A DNA stretch of 64,000 nucleotides from Maniola hyperantus (taxonomy: Eukaryota; Arthropoda; Insecta; Lepidoptera; Nymphalidae): positions 14,322,001 to 14,386,000 of the forward strand of contig NC_048538.1 of NCBI RefSeq assembly GCF_902806685.2, in the 5' to 3' direction. The position numbers were made by a program, and so were the translations under genes. The notes under the pieces are model-generated. The model ran no database searches, had not been told where the DNA came from, and worked only from the letters and a program-made list of their open reading frames with translations. Shown piece by piece: positions 10,845 through 21,834 of this stretch. How positions within the stretch are numbered: position 1 is the stretch's first letter; every line of letters begins with the position of its first letter.

Positions 10845-10978
10845 CTTATGTCCTTTCCCGTGATGCAAGCTATATCTGTACCAAATTTCATTAAAATCGG
10901 TTGAACGGATGGGCCGTGAAAAGCTAGCAGACAGACAGACGCACTTTCGTATTTATAATATTATAGTATATGGAATAG
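10845..10978 (-). mobile_element. Helitron-like subfamily A, 5' part
   Basis: Read on the minus strand it has the ATATTATAAATACGAAAGTG start, TCTGTCTGTCTGCTAGC, TTTTCACGGCCCATCCG and CATCACGGGAAAGGACAT. The 3' half is missing. Confidence 0.65.
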
Positions 10979-11115
10979 TATGGGTTAAAATATAATATTT
11001 AATACTTTTGCGAATTTATTCATACTGCTTTTGCAATATTTATTATATTATCGTAACCAAAAACGATTTAAATAACTTAGTTTTTCATACAAAACTCTAT
11101 CATTTTACAAACTTA

Positions 11116-11147
11116 TATAGCTATACTATAAGCATCATCATCATTAA

Positions 11148-11226
<79 letters not shown>

Positions 11227-11275
11227 TCAAGCCTCTGCTGGGCCACTATTAGACACGAGTCTGCTCTCAAAATGG
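11116..11275 (-). repeat. Long (ATC)n microsatellite on a SINE1 tail
   Basis: About 79 uninterrupted bases of ATC repeat (11148-11226) are followed by AAGCCTCTGCTGGGCCACTA and ACGAGTCTGCTCTCAAAATG, a diverged SINE1 3' body in reverse orientation. SINE1 copies normally end in a few ATG units, so this tract has expanded in place. The (Ile)n open frame over it is not a gene. Confidence 0.75.
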
Positions 11276-12399
11276 GTTGGTTAAAAAGTAGGTATCTATC
11301 AAGTTTACGTGAATGAAACTAGATTTGATGTTATTATTTCCAACACGTTTCGAAACAATTATGTGTAATTTATACTAAGTGCTATCTAAGTATCACCCAG
11401 GTGATAGTAATAGGTATCTACAAGTCAATTTCCACTACATCGAAATGAAATTCAAATGTATGCAATCGTTTAAGCGAACAACGGTAGCACGTAAACTTTT
11501 CGATAGATAAAATCAACGCGTTGACCGTATATGGGCGCGATAATAAACCGCTACAGCCTCACAATGCAACACCGATATCGTTTTCACTTTTATCGATAAA
11601 ATCGGATCGATAGCGAGCCGATAATGGTGATTCACTAAGATAAAGCGTACACAACGCTCTCATATAATCGGGCCTGACTACAATGAGCTATTTTATAGCC
11701 TTTACAGCCTGTATAGCGGGTATAATGGCTTAATCAAGTTAAAAGTAGAAAGTAGTCTACGGTTCTCTGCTTTATACTTTTATGCAATGAATTAAGAGCG
11801 CCGAGCGGTCACCTTTCGGTTGCGTAAGATGGCACAATCAAATGTCGGTCAGTGATCATACGGCGGCTACAATGATTCATAATTTGGCTGATGAGTCAGT
11901 TGCAGGAACCTCGCCATCCTGATTAGACGGCGTTTCTAACTTTCCACTTTCAAATAGCATTCGAGCCTTACGAATTAACATTGCTTAGATTACAAGGCGG
12001 ACTTGCGGGATTTCGTAGGTTATCAGTGTTATGTAAAGAATAATCCGGAGCAGTTTGTCTGAGAGTTTCATTTGTTGCAATTTACGTGCTACAGTGTATA
12101 TCAGAGAAGGCAATGGGCGGTGTAAGGAAATATAATCAACACCATTCTTAAGATAAAATTCGTTTGCAGTTTCCCAAGGTTTAGATCTATGAATCATGAT
12201 AATATTAAGTAATTCGTATAAATATTTTCGTACGATATACATATTTTCTAATTAAAACCACTCATTAAAAATTATTGTGGTTGTTTGTGAATTCCTTTCG
12301 TAACATAATCAATCAGCTAACAAAAAATTAACAACAGATATTGCCTACTAAAAGTAAGCCTGAATGTGATAGAAGTAGACCTAAGGACCGTAATAAAGA
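11276..12399. other. Unassigned sequence with several ATCGAT sites
   Basis: Between 11500 and 11620 there are ATCGAT-containing words (TTTTATCGATAAAATCGGATC among them). No gene was recognised; the 85-codon reverse frame at 11985-12242 lacks motifs. Confidence 0.4.
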
Positions 12400-12725
12400 A
12401 TATAATGTAAAAACAAGGGCAGAAAAATGTGAAGAAGTTCAAAAATCAATAAGCTTTAGAGGCACAGGAAGAAGAGACTGTTGAATGTTATAAACTTAAC
12501 TAAAAGAAGAAGGAACCAGAGTAACCAACAAGGATCCAATAGACATTAAGAATAGAATGGAAAGTCGAATTCGCGTCGGAAAGAGTAGCGTTGACAAACC
12601 CCCAATTAGGTGAAGAAGCGACATCCAACAAGTCGTTGTGATCTGCTAGGCTAGACACAAGAGGCGCAAGACCTGGCGTATGGAAGATTCTACAAGAGAC
12701 AGCTATGTCCAGAAAGTGGTATTAA
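12400..12725 (+). pseudogene. Very degenerate LINE C-terminus (RTE-like)
   Basis: A block at about 12610-12710 reads in broken frames like RSDIQQVVV, then TWRMEDSTRDSYVQ, resembling RW(T/S)DDI..V and WKSLQETYVQ of the RTE tails elsewhere in the window. Many stops are present. Identification is tentative. Confidence 0.3.
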
Positions 12726-13689
12726 TTTAGGTAGAAATGGTAAGTTGTATTATAAAGAACAGAAGTATAATCAATTTGCAAATTGAACCTGTAAACACAG
12801 TTAGAGCCGCAATCCCACGGACTTTCTACGCGCTGCGTGGGCGCGGCCCTGTGGTGCATTAATTAATACAACTGCACACTAATGCACTGGCGAATAATCG
12901 GACAGCACGACAAGAAGACATTCATATACAGACTTGAAACGATAAGTGCAACATTGTAAGTATAACTAATAACCATACAATGTTGTGATTCCCTGTCTGC
13001 TTCACAGAATTTTCACAGAGATTAGCCTGGCTTAGCTAGCGGCTAGCTGGTCCTAACTGACTGAAAAACATTACGAGGGTTTATAAACTTGAAATTTTGA
13101 GAAAACGCAGAATTTTTTAATTAATTAACGCAGGCATTCACTAAAAGAGGAATTTTTATAGAGCTAATATTCTTCTATGTTTACTACAGGAGCAAAAGTT
13201 AGTAAATTAGATGTCAAAATGAAGCCACGAACGGCAATGGGAATATACCTAATTTTATAGTAGACACTTTTAGTGCTTATTTTTAGTGCCTGCCTAAATC
13301 GCGCTAAAAAGCAACATAAAAAAAGTTTATCGCTAATCCTACTGTATATTTATGTAAAGTTAGGTACCATTATGCGTTCCATCAAAGGAATGGGTCATAA
13401 GTAAAAATAATAAACAAGATAAGGTAACTCAGGTTTCAGACTATCTATAATGGCTAAGTGGGGAAAGTTGTTATTATTTTATTACCTATCAACATAAAGG
13501 CTTGAACCCAGACAAGACTTAGTATGACTACTGATGGCAGGACATCCACACTGATCGCGCATACGTAGTTACAAAAAAAATAAGGTTTCTCAAAGGTAAG
13601 GTTACATACAAGGAACCCCAGACTTAGTTCGCTATGATCAAGCGAAACAGACAATTTATATGGTACAACGTGTAACAAGTGATCTGCAA
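12726..13689. other. Unassigned sequence
   Basis: No repeat shared within the window and no coding signature was seen; the reverse frame at 13454-13678 is unrecognised. Confidence 0.4.
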
Positions 13690-13719
13690 GAATAGAATAG
13701 AATAGAATAGAATAGAATG
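13690..13719 (+). repeat. (AATAG)n microsatellite
   Basis: Five to six tandem AATAG units. Confidence 0.85.
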
Positions 13720-13805
13720 TTTTTTATTCATGTAAAAAAAAAAAAAGAAGTCTATAAGTCAAGAAGATTTAGTGTCAACTGTTGAATATGTGAGCTAATT
13801 TATGT

Positions 13806-13872
13806 AATCATCATCATGATCAACCCATCGCCGGCTCACTACAGAACACGGGTCTCCTCTCAGAGTGAGAAG
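13806..13872 (-). mobile_element. SINE1 3' fragment
   Basis: It contains ATCATCATCATGATCAACCC and GCCGGCTCACTACAGAACAC in reverse orientation, ending within TCTCCTCTCAGAGTGAGAAG. It is directly joined to a jockey 3' UTR fragment. Confidence 0.7.
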
Positions 13873-13875
13873 GGA

Positions 13876-13972
13876 GATTTATTTAATGGTAATAATTAAT
13901 CAAGTAAACTTAAAACTAAAGCTACGAGGGTCCCAAACGCACCCTGGTCTGAGAAGAAGCCAACAACAAACT
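13876..13972 (-). mobile_element. Jockey-like LINE 3' UTR fragment
   Basis: It shares AACTTAAAACTAAAGCTACG and the CAAACGC(A/G)CCC landmark with the copy at 14750-15423. Confidence 0.55.
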
Positions 13973-13979
13973 CAACTCG

Positions 13980-14749
13980 TCTTGACGAGTTCATAGCTGT
14001 AGTTTAATAATGTCGTGTCAAGTTGATCTAAAGTGTAATTGATCCTAGTGCATACGCCCGTACCTGCGCGAATCGATTCGCGGCGAACAGGTATGATAAA
14101 AAGTCACTGATTTACTTTTATTTGACGTACTCCCCCCCCCCCCCCTTTAAAGGAGGTCCTAAGCACGTCCTTAACGATCCCGACGATCAAATCATGACCG
14201 ATAAAGCTCCCTATCTCGTAGGGCTTCGCCGCTTCTGGACAAGGTCTTAAGCAGTGATAAATTGCCGAGTTAGCGAAACTCTACCAACAAGTGGACATGT
14301 CGCAAACGTTTTATGTTTTCGTTCATAATATTCAGAATACTAAGGAACTGACGAAGGAAATAATAAAGTAGTAGAAAAGGTGAAATTGGCAGTAAAACTA
14401 GTGAATTTATTAACAAAATAAGTGATATCTGGGATATAAAATATAAAATTGGTATTAACTTGAATTACCTACAGTTAATAGGTACTAATAGCAGAAAACA
14501 ACTAATAGGTAAGTGGGTAATAAATACTCAATATGTTTCGTTCTGCCATAGTATACAGAGAGACAAATAACATACTATCCTTATTTTATAATTTTTGTTA
14601 TAGTGTTTTAGCTTACACTTCAAGGACCTAAATATTTTTTAAATACATATATCAAAAATTGCGAAAGCGCTAGGCCACGGTTTGCTTCGCTACCAGTGCC
14701 AAAATTCATGATAATATGTATGTTCATTCATTACTGATATTTGATGAGT
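13980..14749. other. Unassigned sequence
   Basis: Apart from the C tract at 14132-14145, nothing is recognised. A decayed piece resembling the AAATACATAT(C)AAAAATTGCG motif of SINE4 lies at about 14641. Confidence 0.4.
14132..14145 (+). repeat. Poly-C tract (14 bases)
   Basis: An uninterrupted run of C followed by TTTAAAGG. Such runs are often miscounted in assemblies. Confidence 0.85.
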
Positions 14750-15423
14750 ACCAAAGTCAAAGTCAAATGATTTATTCAAAATAGGTAATGAATAACTCTT
14801 TTTGATGGTCAGGTGTTGGATTTCTAAGATATAGTGGTGATAATTATTACACAAACTTAAAACTAAAGGTACGAGGGTTCCAAACGCGCCCAGGTCTGAG
14901 AAGAGCCCACAACAAACTCAGCCGGGTATTCTTTTTATTATCACCACTTTACAAAATTATTGAAACTTATTAGAACTATTAAAATCCGTTAAGCAACTCA
15001 TTCCCAAGCTCGCTTATCATTTAAATAATCCTTTGCATTGTAATAGGATTTTTCAATTAGTTTACGTTTTATGAAAACTTTGAACTTGTTGAGAGACATC
15101 TCCAATATGTCTTCTGGAAGCTTATTATAAAAACTTATAGATTTTCCAATAAATGAATTGCTAACTTTACTTAGCCTGGAGGTGGGCATTACAAGCTTAT
15201 TTTTATTTCTAGTATTTACATTATGACAGACACTTTTTTTCTTGAACTTATTTATGTTTTTATGGATGTACAATAAATTTTCAAAAATATATTGATTATG
15301 CACTGTCATAATTTTAACTTCTCTAAATTTAGTTCTCAGTGACTCTCGTGGTCCCATACTATATATGGCTCGAACAGCCCTTTTCTGCAGCACAAACATA
15401 GAATTAATATCAGCAGCACTTAC
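14750..15423 (-). mobile_element. Jockey-like LINE, 5'-truncated 3' end
   Basis: It comprises an RT C-terminal coding part (14998-15423) and a 3' UTR ending in a GACTTTGACTTT-type tail at 14750. The upstream part is cut exactly where a Helitron-like element starts (15424). Its 3' UTR is the reference for fragments at 3541, 13876, 45587, 55311 and 57355. Confidence 0.8.
14998..15423 (-). pseudogene. Jockey-like reverse transcriptase, C-terminal fragment
   Basis: About 140 codons are open. They start near SAADINSMFVLQKRAVRAIY, then contain HNQYIFENLLYIHKN, NVNTRNKNKLVMP, VSNSFIGKSISFYNKLPEDI and end YYNAKDYLNDKRAWE before the stop. These are hallmarks I know from lepidopteran jockey-type RT C-termini, downstream of the palm and thumb. 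The catalytic FADD-type box is absent. The first 19 or so residues of the apparent open frame (up to 15480) are Helitron-derived and do not belong to the LINE. The uninterrupted frame suggests a fairly young insertion, but the protein is a fragment and cannot be active. Confidence 0.85.
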
Positions 15424-15652
15424 CCTTATTATAAATGCGAAAGTGTGTTGGTTTGTTGATATGTCATTCAACGAGTTCAATCACGTCGCAACGGTGCAAT
15501 GGATTGACGTGCTTTTTTGCATGGGTATAGATAGATAGAAAGACCTGGAGAGTGACATAGGCTACTCTTTATCCCGGAAAATCAAAGAGTTCCCCAGGGG
15601 TTTTTAAAACCTAATTCCACGCGGATGAAGTCGCAGGCTTCAGCTAGTATGT
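15424..15652 (+). mobile_element. Helitron-like subfamily A (variant with CACGTCGCAACGG block)
   Basis: It runs from TTATTATAAATGCGAAAGTG through CAATCACGTCGCAACGGTGC, CTGGAGAGTGACATAGGC, TTATCCCGGAAAATCAAAG to GGCTTCAGCTAGT. The 3' hairpin is CGCGGATGAAGTCGC. It sits against the 5' cut of the jockey fragment. Confidence 0.75.
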
Positions 15653-15689
15653 AGATATATAAATTTTTTGATATGTATTTAAAAAACTG

Positions 15690-15896
15690 GGAAGGTGGGA
15701 ACTCCTTGATTTTCCGGGACAGAAAGTAGCCTATGTGCTTTCCTGGGATGTCAGGTAACTCTGTACCATTTAATAAAAATCGGTTAAACTGCTGGGCCGT
15801 GAAAAGCTAACAGGCTGACAGACAAGACAGACAGACTGACGGACGGACGGACGGACAGACAGACAGATACACTTTCGCATTTATAATATTAGTATG
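15690..15896 (-). mobile_element. Helitron-like subfamily A, 5' part
   Basis: On the minus strand: CCATACTAATATTATAAATG, an unusually long TCTGTCTGTC/CGTCCGTCCGTC tract, TTTTCACGGCCCAGC and TCCCGGAAAATCAAGGAG. The 3' terminus is lost. It faces the copy at 15424 tail to tail. Confidence 0.7.
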
Positions 15897-15971
15897 GATG
15901 GAAGCTTATCCATGCTTCAGACTACGTTGTACTTACTATAACCTGTTAATTTAAGTTTAATATGACAATGT

Positions 15972-16128
15972 GGCTAATTCCGTTGTACACAATCTCTAAA
16001 CTAAACTAAGATGAAACGTCTAAATCTATTGCTATCTCTTTCATAATGTTGCTTGCGGAAAAGGATAGCACTAGATTTAGACCTGTTAATTTAGTTTAGT
16101 TTAGAGATTGTATACAAGAGAATCGGCC
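15972..16128. mobile_element. MITE with TTTAGTTTAGTTTAGAG ends, copy 2
   Basis: Inverted ends: GTTGTACACAATCTCTAAAC on the left and TTTAGAGATTGTATACAAG on the right. The interior closely matches 7202-7358. Confidence 0.75.
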
Positions 16129-17125
16129 CCATTCTTACTGATAATCGAAACTATTTTATATTAACATACTTGTACCTACCTAATATTACTAAATTATTAA
16201 CAAAGAAACTAATTGACATTATAACAAACTCAATTAATTAGTGCGATCAATAAATAAAAATAATTTCGATTCAAAATGAATGCCCTATATAATTACCTGA
16301 TAAAATCTATTATAAAATAATGTAACACGTAGTTTGCATGTAATTGTATAATAATTATATATTTAGCATGTATGTATTGTTAATGTACCTAACTTTGCAA
16401 TGCCCTAACGGGGCTTCATGTAACCGTGAAAGCAAATGAATAAATAAATCATAAATCATAATCAGTTTTAATTGTATACTATTCCATTTAAGCATTATTC
16501 AAGTAAACCGAACATGGATGACATACCCTGGCCTGCACGCTCATTAATTAGCGACAATGTTAACATGCACCGGTGAAAGCATTGTTTTGGATTTGACCCG
16601 GCCAGGACACACATGATCTACGTGTGCGAGTGCCTCCCGTGAGAACGGCGTGGGTCTTGACAACAACCTCGATGGTACAGTAGTTTATTGTGTGGCTTTT
16701 TTGTGTTGTTGTGCCAACGCAGCACTTCGCCAATATGGCGTATCTTGGAGAAAACATGATGATTACTAGTCAAATCAGCAACTTTTTGTCATACGTCAAT
16801 AAGCTAGCTTGTATGAAATACACAGATGTGACGACATAAACGCTTGACGTAATTTGACGTACTTTTTTAATTAAATCGATAATTTAAAATCGTTAGCAAA
16901 CTTAAAACTAACGGTGGACGTGAATTTTACGAATTTTGGAAGACCCTCTACTTCTTAGTTCCTAAGAATTTATTTATTTTTGATATAGCTTCTAAATACC
17001 GTCGGGACTTCTTACGCGATCCCTGTACTTACAAAATGTATTACACTGTTCATTCTATTTTTTGTTTTCTAGATATAAACCTAGTCAGATATCCTTTATC
17101 TCTATCTATACCGAAAGCAAACGAT
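16129..17125. other. Unassigned sequence, with a possible element 3' end
   Basis: At 16395-16450 the sequence TGCCCTAACGGGGCTTCATG is followed by AATGAATAAATAAATC, which resembles a polyadenylated 3' end. No coding sequence precedes it recognisably. A reverse frame at 16560-16757 has no motif. Confidence 0.35.
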
Positions 17126-17284
17126 ATCATCATTATCATTAGCACAGGTTTCCTCTCAAAATGAGAAGTGTTTAGGCCAGTCTGCCACGCTGGCTGGCGT
17201 ATTGGCTGAATTCACACACCTTTGAGAACATTATGGAGAAGTGCAGGCATGCCGGTTCTTTGCATGTTTTCATTCACCGTTAAA
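17126..17284 (-). mobile_element. SINE1 body fragment
   Basis: It has TTCCTCTCAAAATGAGAAG, CACACCTTTGAGAACATTATG and TTTTCATTCACCGTTAAAAC in SINE1 order. It lacks the tRNA-like head. Confidence 0.65.
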
Positions 17285-17290
17285 ACAAGA

Positions 17291-17492
17291 TATCTATATA
17301 TATAAAAGGAAAAGGTGACTGACTGACTGATCTATCAACGCACAGTTCAAACTACTGGACGGATCGGGCTGAAAGGCATGCAGATAGCTGTTATGACGTA
17401 GGCATCCACTAAGAAAGGATTTTTAAAATTCAACCCTTAAGTGGGTAAATAGTAGTTTAAAATATGTAAAATCCACGCGGACGAAGTTTCGA
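17291..17492 (+). mobile_element. Helitron-like subfamily B, 3' end damaged
   Basis: It runs from TATCTATATATATAAAAGG through ATCTATCAACGCACAGTTC to CCACGCGGACGAAGTTTCG. The CTAGT end is lost. Confidence 0.65.
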
Positions 17493-17599
17493 AAAGTTTA
17501 AAGATGGAAGAACCTCACTTTATTGTTATTTACAGAATATATCTTTCGCTAGACCTCATGCTGAGATTGTTGCAGTCTCTGTAATCAAAAACCAGTTTA

Positions 17600-18029
17600 T
17601 TTTTAGGGTTCCGTACCTCAAAAGGAAAAACGGAACCCTTATAGGATCACTTTGTTGTCCGTCTGTCTGTCTGTCAAGAAACCTACAGGGTACTTCCCGT
17701 TGACCTAGAATCATGAAATTTGGCAGGTAGGTAGATCTTATAGCTAACATTTGGGGAAAAATCTGAAAACCGTGAATTTAGGGTTAGATCACACAAAAAA
17801 ATTAAATTGTGGTCATGAACTAATAATTAGTATTTTCAAGTTTCGAAGTGAGTGACTATATCAAGTGGGGTATCATATGAAAGGTCTTCACCTGTATATT
17901 CTAAAACAGATTTTTATTTATTTTTATGCATCATAGTTTCTGAATTATCGTGCAAAATTTCGAAAAAATACGACTGTAGTACGGAACCCTCATTGCGCGA
18001 GCCTGACTCGCACTTGACCGGTTTTTTAT
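17600..18029 (-). mobile_element. Family A repeat, full-length copy
   Basis: Reverse-strand counterpart of 4711-5148, near-identical over its whole length, from TTTTTAGGGTTCCGTACC to GCGAGTCAGGCTCGCGC and CCGGTTTTTT. The spurious open frame inside is shared with the other copy. Confidence 0.75.
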
Positions 18030-18151
18030 TATATAACCTGTTATCTATTGAGACCACAAATAAATCAATCTATTAACACACTATTGATTACAATGATTTG
18101 CACAATGATCATGCCGTGACTGAGATATGATTTCAATCAATCTATTCTCTC

Positions 18152-18270
18152 AACTAGATGAAGCCCGCGACTTCGTCCGCGTGAGTTTAGGTTTTTGATA
18201 ATCCCGTAGGTATCCTATATCCGTTTTCGGAATACAAGCCATCTCTGTACCAAATTTTGCCAAAATAGTT
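18152..18270 (-). mobile_element. Helitron-like subfamily A, 3' part
   Basis: ACTAGATGAAGCCCGCGACT with hairpin GACTTCGTCCGCG marks the 3' end on the minus strand. The block continues to TGTACCAAATTTTGCC. Confidence 0.6.
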
Positions 18271-18296
18271 TTTATTGATAAAAGAATAATATATTA

Positions 18297-18435
18297 GCTA
18301 TGATCCTCTTTTCGCCTCCAACTAAGGGTAAAGCTTGTGCTAGCGGTAGGTACGACAATTATTATAGACACGACAAATATATATCGCTCGACCTCTCCGA
18401 TTTCAGCCCGCTCCTTAACCCAGCTAGCCTCAATA
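18297..18435 (-). mobile_element. SINE3 copy, diverged
   Basis: The CTCCAACTAAGGGTAAAGC and GGTAGGTACGACAAT body is followed by a decayed tRNA-like head (CCGCTCCTTAACCCAGC) on the minus strand. Helitron-like debris (TTTATCCCAAAAAAATC, ACACACTTTCGCATTTG) follows to 18580. Confidence 0.5.
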
Positions 18436-18845
18436 GGTTGCTTAGCATTGAGGCTTTATTCGTTGGACTTGGCTACTTTTTATCCCAAAAAAATCAAAAG
18501 TCCCACGAGAGTCTTATAAACCTACAACTTAAAACGTAACAGTTAATACAGACAGACACACTTTCGCATTTGTGATTTTAGTATCAATCTACTATCACAT
18601 CGATAGATAATAAACAACACATCAAATGATTGAATAACTGACTGACTTATTGCTAGGCAACACGTAACGGGTTGAAAAGGTCAGATGGCAATCATTGTAT
18701 TCGGAAACCGATAGCCAGAAACTGTGAAATTGATTAATCTAGTAGCACATTAATGGAGATTGCAACGCATTTTTTAAGACGCGAATGAAGTACGCATTTT
18801 ATCGAGGTACTCTTAAATTATTTTAATAATTTCTAATTCGAACCG

Positions 18846-18905
18846 CTTCATCTTAGGCTGCATCATCATTTGCCACTAGGTCAGACCTGCAGCAAGCGCT
18901 AATCT
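18846..18905 (+). mobile_element. LINE 3' tail fragment (63.1-kb family)
   Basis: CATCTTAGGCTGCATCATCA, then CACTAGGTCAGACC and GCAAGCGCTAATCTATAAA match the 3' end of the LINEs at 22540 and 63095. Confidence 0.5.
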
Positions 18906-19628
18906 ATAAATTTATTAAAATAAATAAATAAAAAATATTTAGAGAAAAAAAATTGAATTCATGTAGTCTTAAAAACATCAGATCTTACTTAGTTACTCGC
19001 GGGTGCTACAGTTTTATAAAATTTGACACTTTCGATTAGTTGTTTTCAGATCATATCAGTTGGCCATACCTGGAAAAAAATATGTTTAGAATATGAAATC
19101 ACAAGCAAAGTTTTGAAAAACAATTGAGGTAAAATAATTTGGGAGTATTCCTCCATTATCCTTAAGCCTTTATACCTTTATTTTGTAGATGGTATATAGC
19201 TACGAGTATAGACGCAATTTTTAAAGCCAAGTAGATGATAATATTTCTAAGGCCATCCTTTCATGAATGTTGTGGTCAAGGCCTTCTGATATTCTTCGTC
19301 AACACAATACATCTAACAAGGCCAATTTTATTGAAAAAAATACATTTTTATTAGTTTAACTTCATATAATTATATTGCCATATTTTCGTCAATTTTGGTA
19401 ACTGACTTTTCGGTTATGCCTATTATCTGATTGAGTTGAAAACTTGCAGAGACCGTGTGGTTTGGACGATAACAGATGATAAATTGAGCTACTCTGATGA
19501 TGTAGGAGGAAGGTTGATATTGGATCTCTCTGGTAGCATACAGCAGGAAAATCGAGTTATAGACTCGTTTTCGTTGTTTTCATGAGTTCTTATGATTCTA
19601 AAAATACAATACACGAGCCTCATGAGAC
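18906..19628. other. Unassigned AT-rich sequence
   Basis: No shared repeat or coding signature was seen. Confidence 0.4.
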
Positions 19629-19668
19629 TCATCATTTCATCTTCAACATGTTGAAGATGAAATGATGA
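19629..19668. repeat. 40-bp perfect palindrome
   Basis: Two 20-bp arms meet at ACATGT without a spacer; the left arm is TCATCATTTCATCTTCAACA. Arms end at a mismatch (19628/19669). No transposon-like flank is apparent. Confidence 0.85.
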
Positions 19669-20159
19669 CTGGAAATCACGATTAGGTATGGCAAGAAAGT
19701 CATGTTTGACTTTGAAGTTACATATTTTGTTTCCTGAGTAAGTTTCAATCATGTATCAATCAACCACTCTTTCAATCTTTTCTTTTCTTTTATTTTTATC
19801 TTTTCTTTTATCAATCAATCTTTTAGTACTCAACACGTTTTTTTACATTCAAGTTATTCAATGGAAATTAGATTCCATTGCTAAAGCTGTGCTAATCGAT
19901 AGAGCATCGCGTGTTAGGGTACCTACTAGACTAGAGAATATCGATTCTCGCGGTCAAGGTTTAGGTGAAGGATTCGTAGTTTATTGCCATTAGAGTACAT
20001 AGAAGGACACGATCCGACCAAGGCTCTTATATTACGACTTCTGTCTTCATGTTTCCAGATTTTAATACCAACTTTGGTTATTGAAGATCAAAAGGCTTTT
20101 AAACGTCATTTTCGTTTGTATGGATGTGAGTGTATGGCTGTGACAGTCACATCCACGCA
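19669..20159. other. Unassigned sequence
   Basis: Contains a TTTTCTTTTC-rich stretch at about 19785. Open frames of 68-80 codons on the + strand have no motifs. Confidence 0.4.
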
Positions 20160-20636
20160 CATCATCATTATCATCATCATCAACCGATAGACGTCCACTG
20201 CTGGACATAGGTCTCTTGTAGGGACTTCCACACACCACGGTCCTGCGCCGCCTAACTCCAGCGGCTCCCTGCGACTCGTCTGATGTCGTCCGTCCACCAA
20301 GTTGAGGTCTTCCGAGGCTGCGTCTTCCAGTGCGAGGTCACCATTTCAGCACCTTAGGACCCCAACGTCTATCTGTTGTACGAACTACATATTATGTGCC
20401 CGGCCCATTGCCACTACAGATTCGCAACCCGTTGAGCTACGTCGGTTACTCTAGTTCTCTTACGGATCTCCTCATTTCCGATTTGATCACGTAGAGAAAC
20501 TCCAAGCATACTTGGCTCTCTCCATCGCCCGCTGAGTGACTCTGAGCTTTCTTATGAGGCCCATAGTTAGCGACCATGTCTCGGATTCATATGTCGTCAC
20601 TGGCAACACGCACATACCAAAAGATAAAGCCAAAGT
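20160..20636 (-). pseudogene. RTE-type LINE C-terminus with ATG-repeat tail
   Basis: Reading the minus strand, the conserved tail WTDDIRRVAGSRWS (then a stop) AAQDRGVWKSLQETYVQQWT ends in a stop followed by GATGATGATGATAATGATG. Upstream the ERAML..SLRD-type region is present in other frames, with GATCAAATCGGAAATGAGG. A premature stop and frameshifts break it. Only the RT C-terminal part is left; catalytic domains are missing. Confidence 0.8.
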
Positions 20637-20660
20637 GCAGCCGTAAATAGAAACGTCAAT

Positions 20661-20785
20661 TATGACTTATATTCCCCTTTCCCCTCCAACTAAGCGTTAA
20701 GCTTGTGCTACGAGTCGGTACGACAATAGTGCAACGCCAATAGACCATTCGGATTTTAGTCCGCTCTTTTAACCGTTGAGCTAAT
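20661..20785 (-). mobile_element. SINE3 copy
   Basis: The minus strand reads TAGCTCAACGG (A-box-like), a diverged centre, then GCACTATTGTCGTACCGACTC and the CTTAACGCTTAGTTGGAGGGG end. The B box is degraded. Confidence 0.6.
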
Positions 20786-20892
20786 GAGTGACACATAGAT
20801 AGGCTACTTTTTACCCCGGAAAATCAAAGAGTTCCCGCGGGATTTTGAAAAACATAAATCTACGCGGACGAAGTCGCGGGCATCAGCTAGTT
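20786..20892 (+). mobile_element. Helitron-like subfamily A, 3' half
   Basis: TTTACCCCGGAAAATCAAAG through ACGCGGACGAAGTCGCGGGC to CATCAGCTAG, with the canonical 3' hairpin. The 5' half is missing at the SINE3 junction. Confidence 0.7.
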
Positions 20893-21652
20893 AGATATAA
20901 CAGCTAGTAAGTCATAATCAATATCGTATTATCCAGCCTGAAATCCATTCCTTTATTAGAAAATTCATATCCTGATGTAAACGATAATAATAGCCTATAC
21001 TTATGAAATTGTCGGTGGAAAGCTAATAAGGCGAGTTACTATGCCAAGCCTAGAACCTTTACGTTCCTATACCTAATATCGAGCTAAAGGTCACGATTGC
21101 CGGTCAAGGCTGTAATAAAGAGCACGTAGGGCGGAAATAGGTCAGTACGCTTAGTATAAAATTTTACGTTTCACCAAACGTTGGTAGAATTCGAGAGTCG
21201 AAACATAATACCGTCAAAGTAAAATGGACCTAAAGATCCTTGAATTGAAGTCAAAAATTCAATAACACTGATTTTAATTTCACAACGCACGTTTCCGCTT
21301 GGAGCGCTGGCTGTAAATGTGTAGACAAACTTGAGTTTTAAAACAAGACAGTTTAGATCCAGTTTACTATAATGCGAAAGGTTTTCGACACTCGAATACT
21401 ATCAACGTTGGTGAGTCATAAAATCTCGTACTAAGCGTACAGGTGTCGCCGAGGTAGAGTTCGTGAACGTTTTATGGAAAAGTATAAAAGGAGCTTTTAT
21501 GTGCACTCAGCTTTATAATGAAGGACATTTATCTATCTTTCTCTTGCACGTTCCACTTAAATTTTGATGGCATACCTACCTTCTTTAGGATCGAATAAAT
21601 AAGTATTGTTTTGTACAGAAGACCAAATGTTAAATTTATTAAATAACATCTC
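20893..21652. other. Unassigned sequence
   Basis: No shared repeat or coding signature was recognised. Confidence 0.4.
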
Positions 21653-21787
21653 TTCTCTCTATAATATAAAAATGAATCACTAAATGTGTTGGTCATCGCA
21701 AATCTCGAGAACAGCTGGACCGATTTCGCTAATTCTTTTTTCATAATATTTCTTGAAGTACGAGGATGGTTCTTACGGAGAGATAAA
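21653..21787 (+). mobile_element. Interspersed repeat (GAACAGCTGGACCGATTTC family)
   Basis: TCTCTCTATAATATAAAAATG start, GAACAGCTGGACCGATTTCG, and TACGAGGATGGTTCTTACGG. A reverse copy is at 46387-46497. The opening resembles Helitron-like copies, but the end is not defined. Confidence 0.5.
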
Positions 21788-21834
21788 TTTAAAAAATTTG
21801 AATCGATTGTTAACACATGTTAAATAACTTGAAA

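Noticed and set aside
11008..11316. 102-codon frame with a long poly-isoleucine stretch
   Set aside because: It is the translation of the (ATC)n microsatellite, not a protein.
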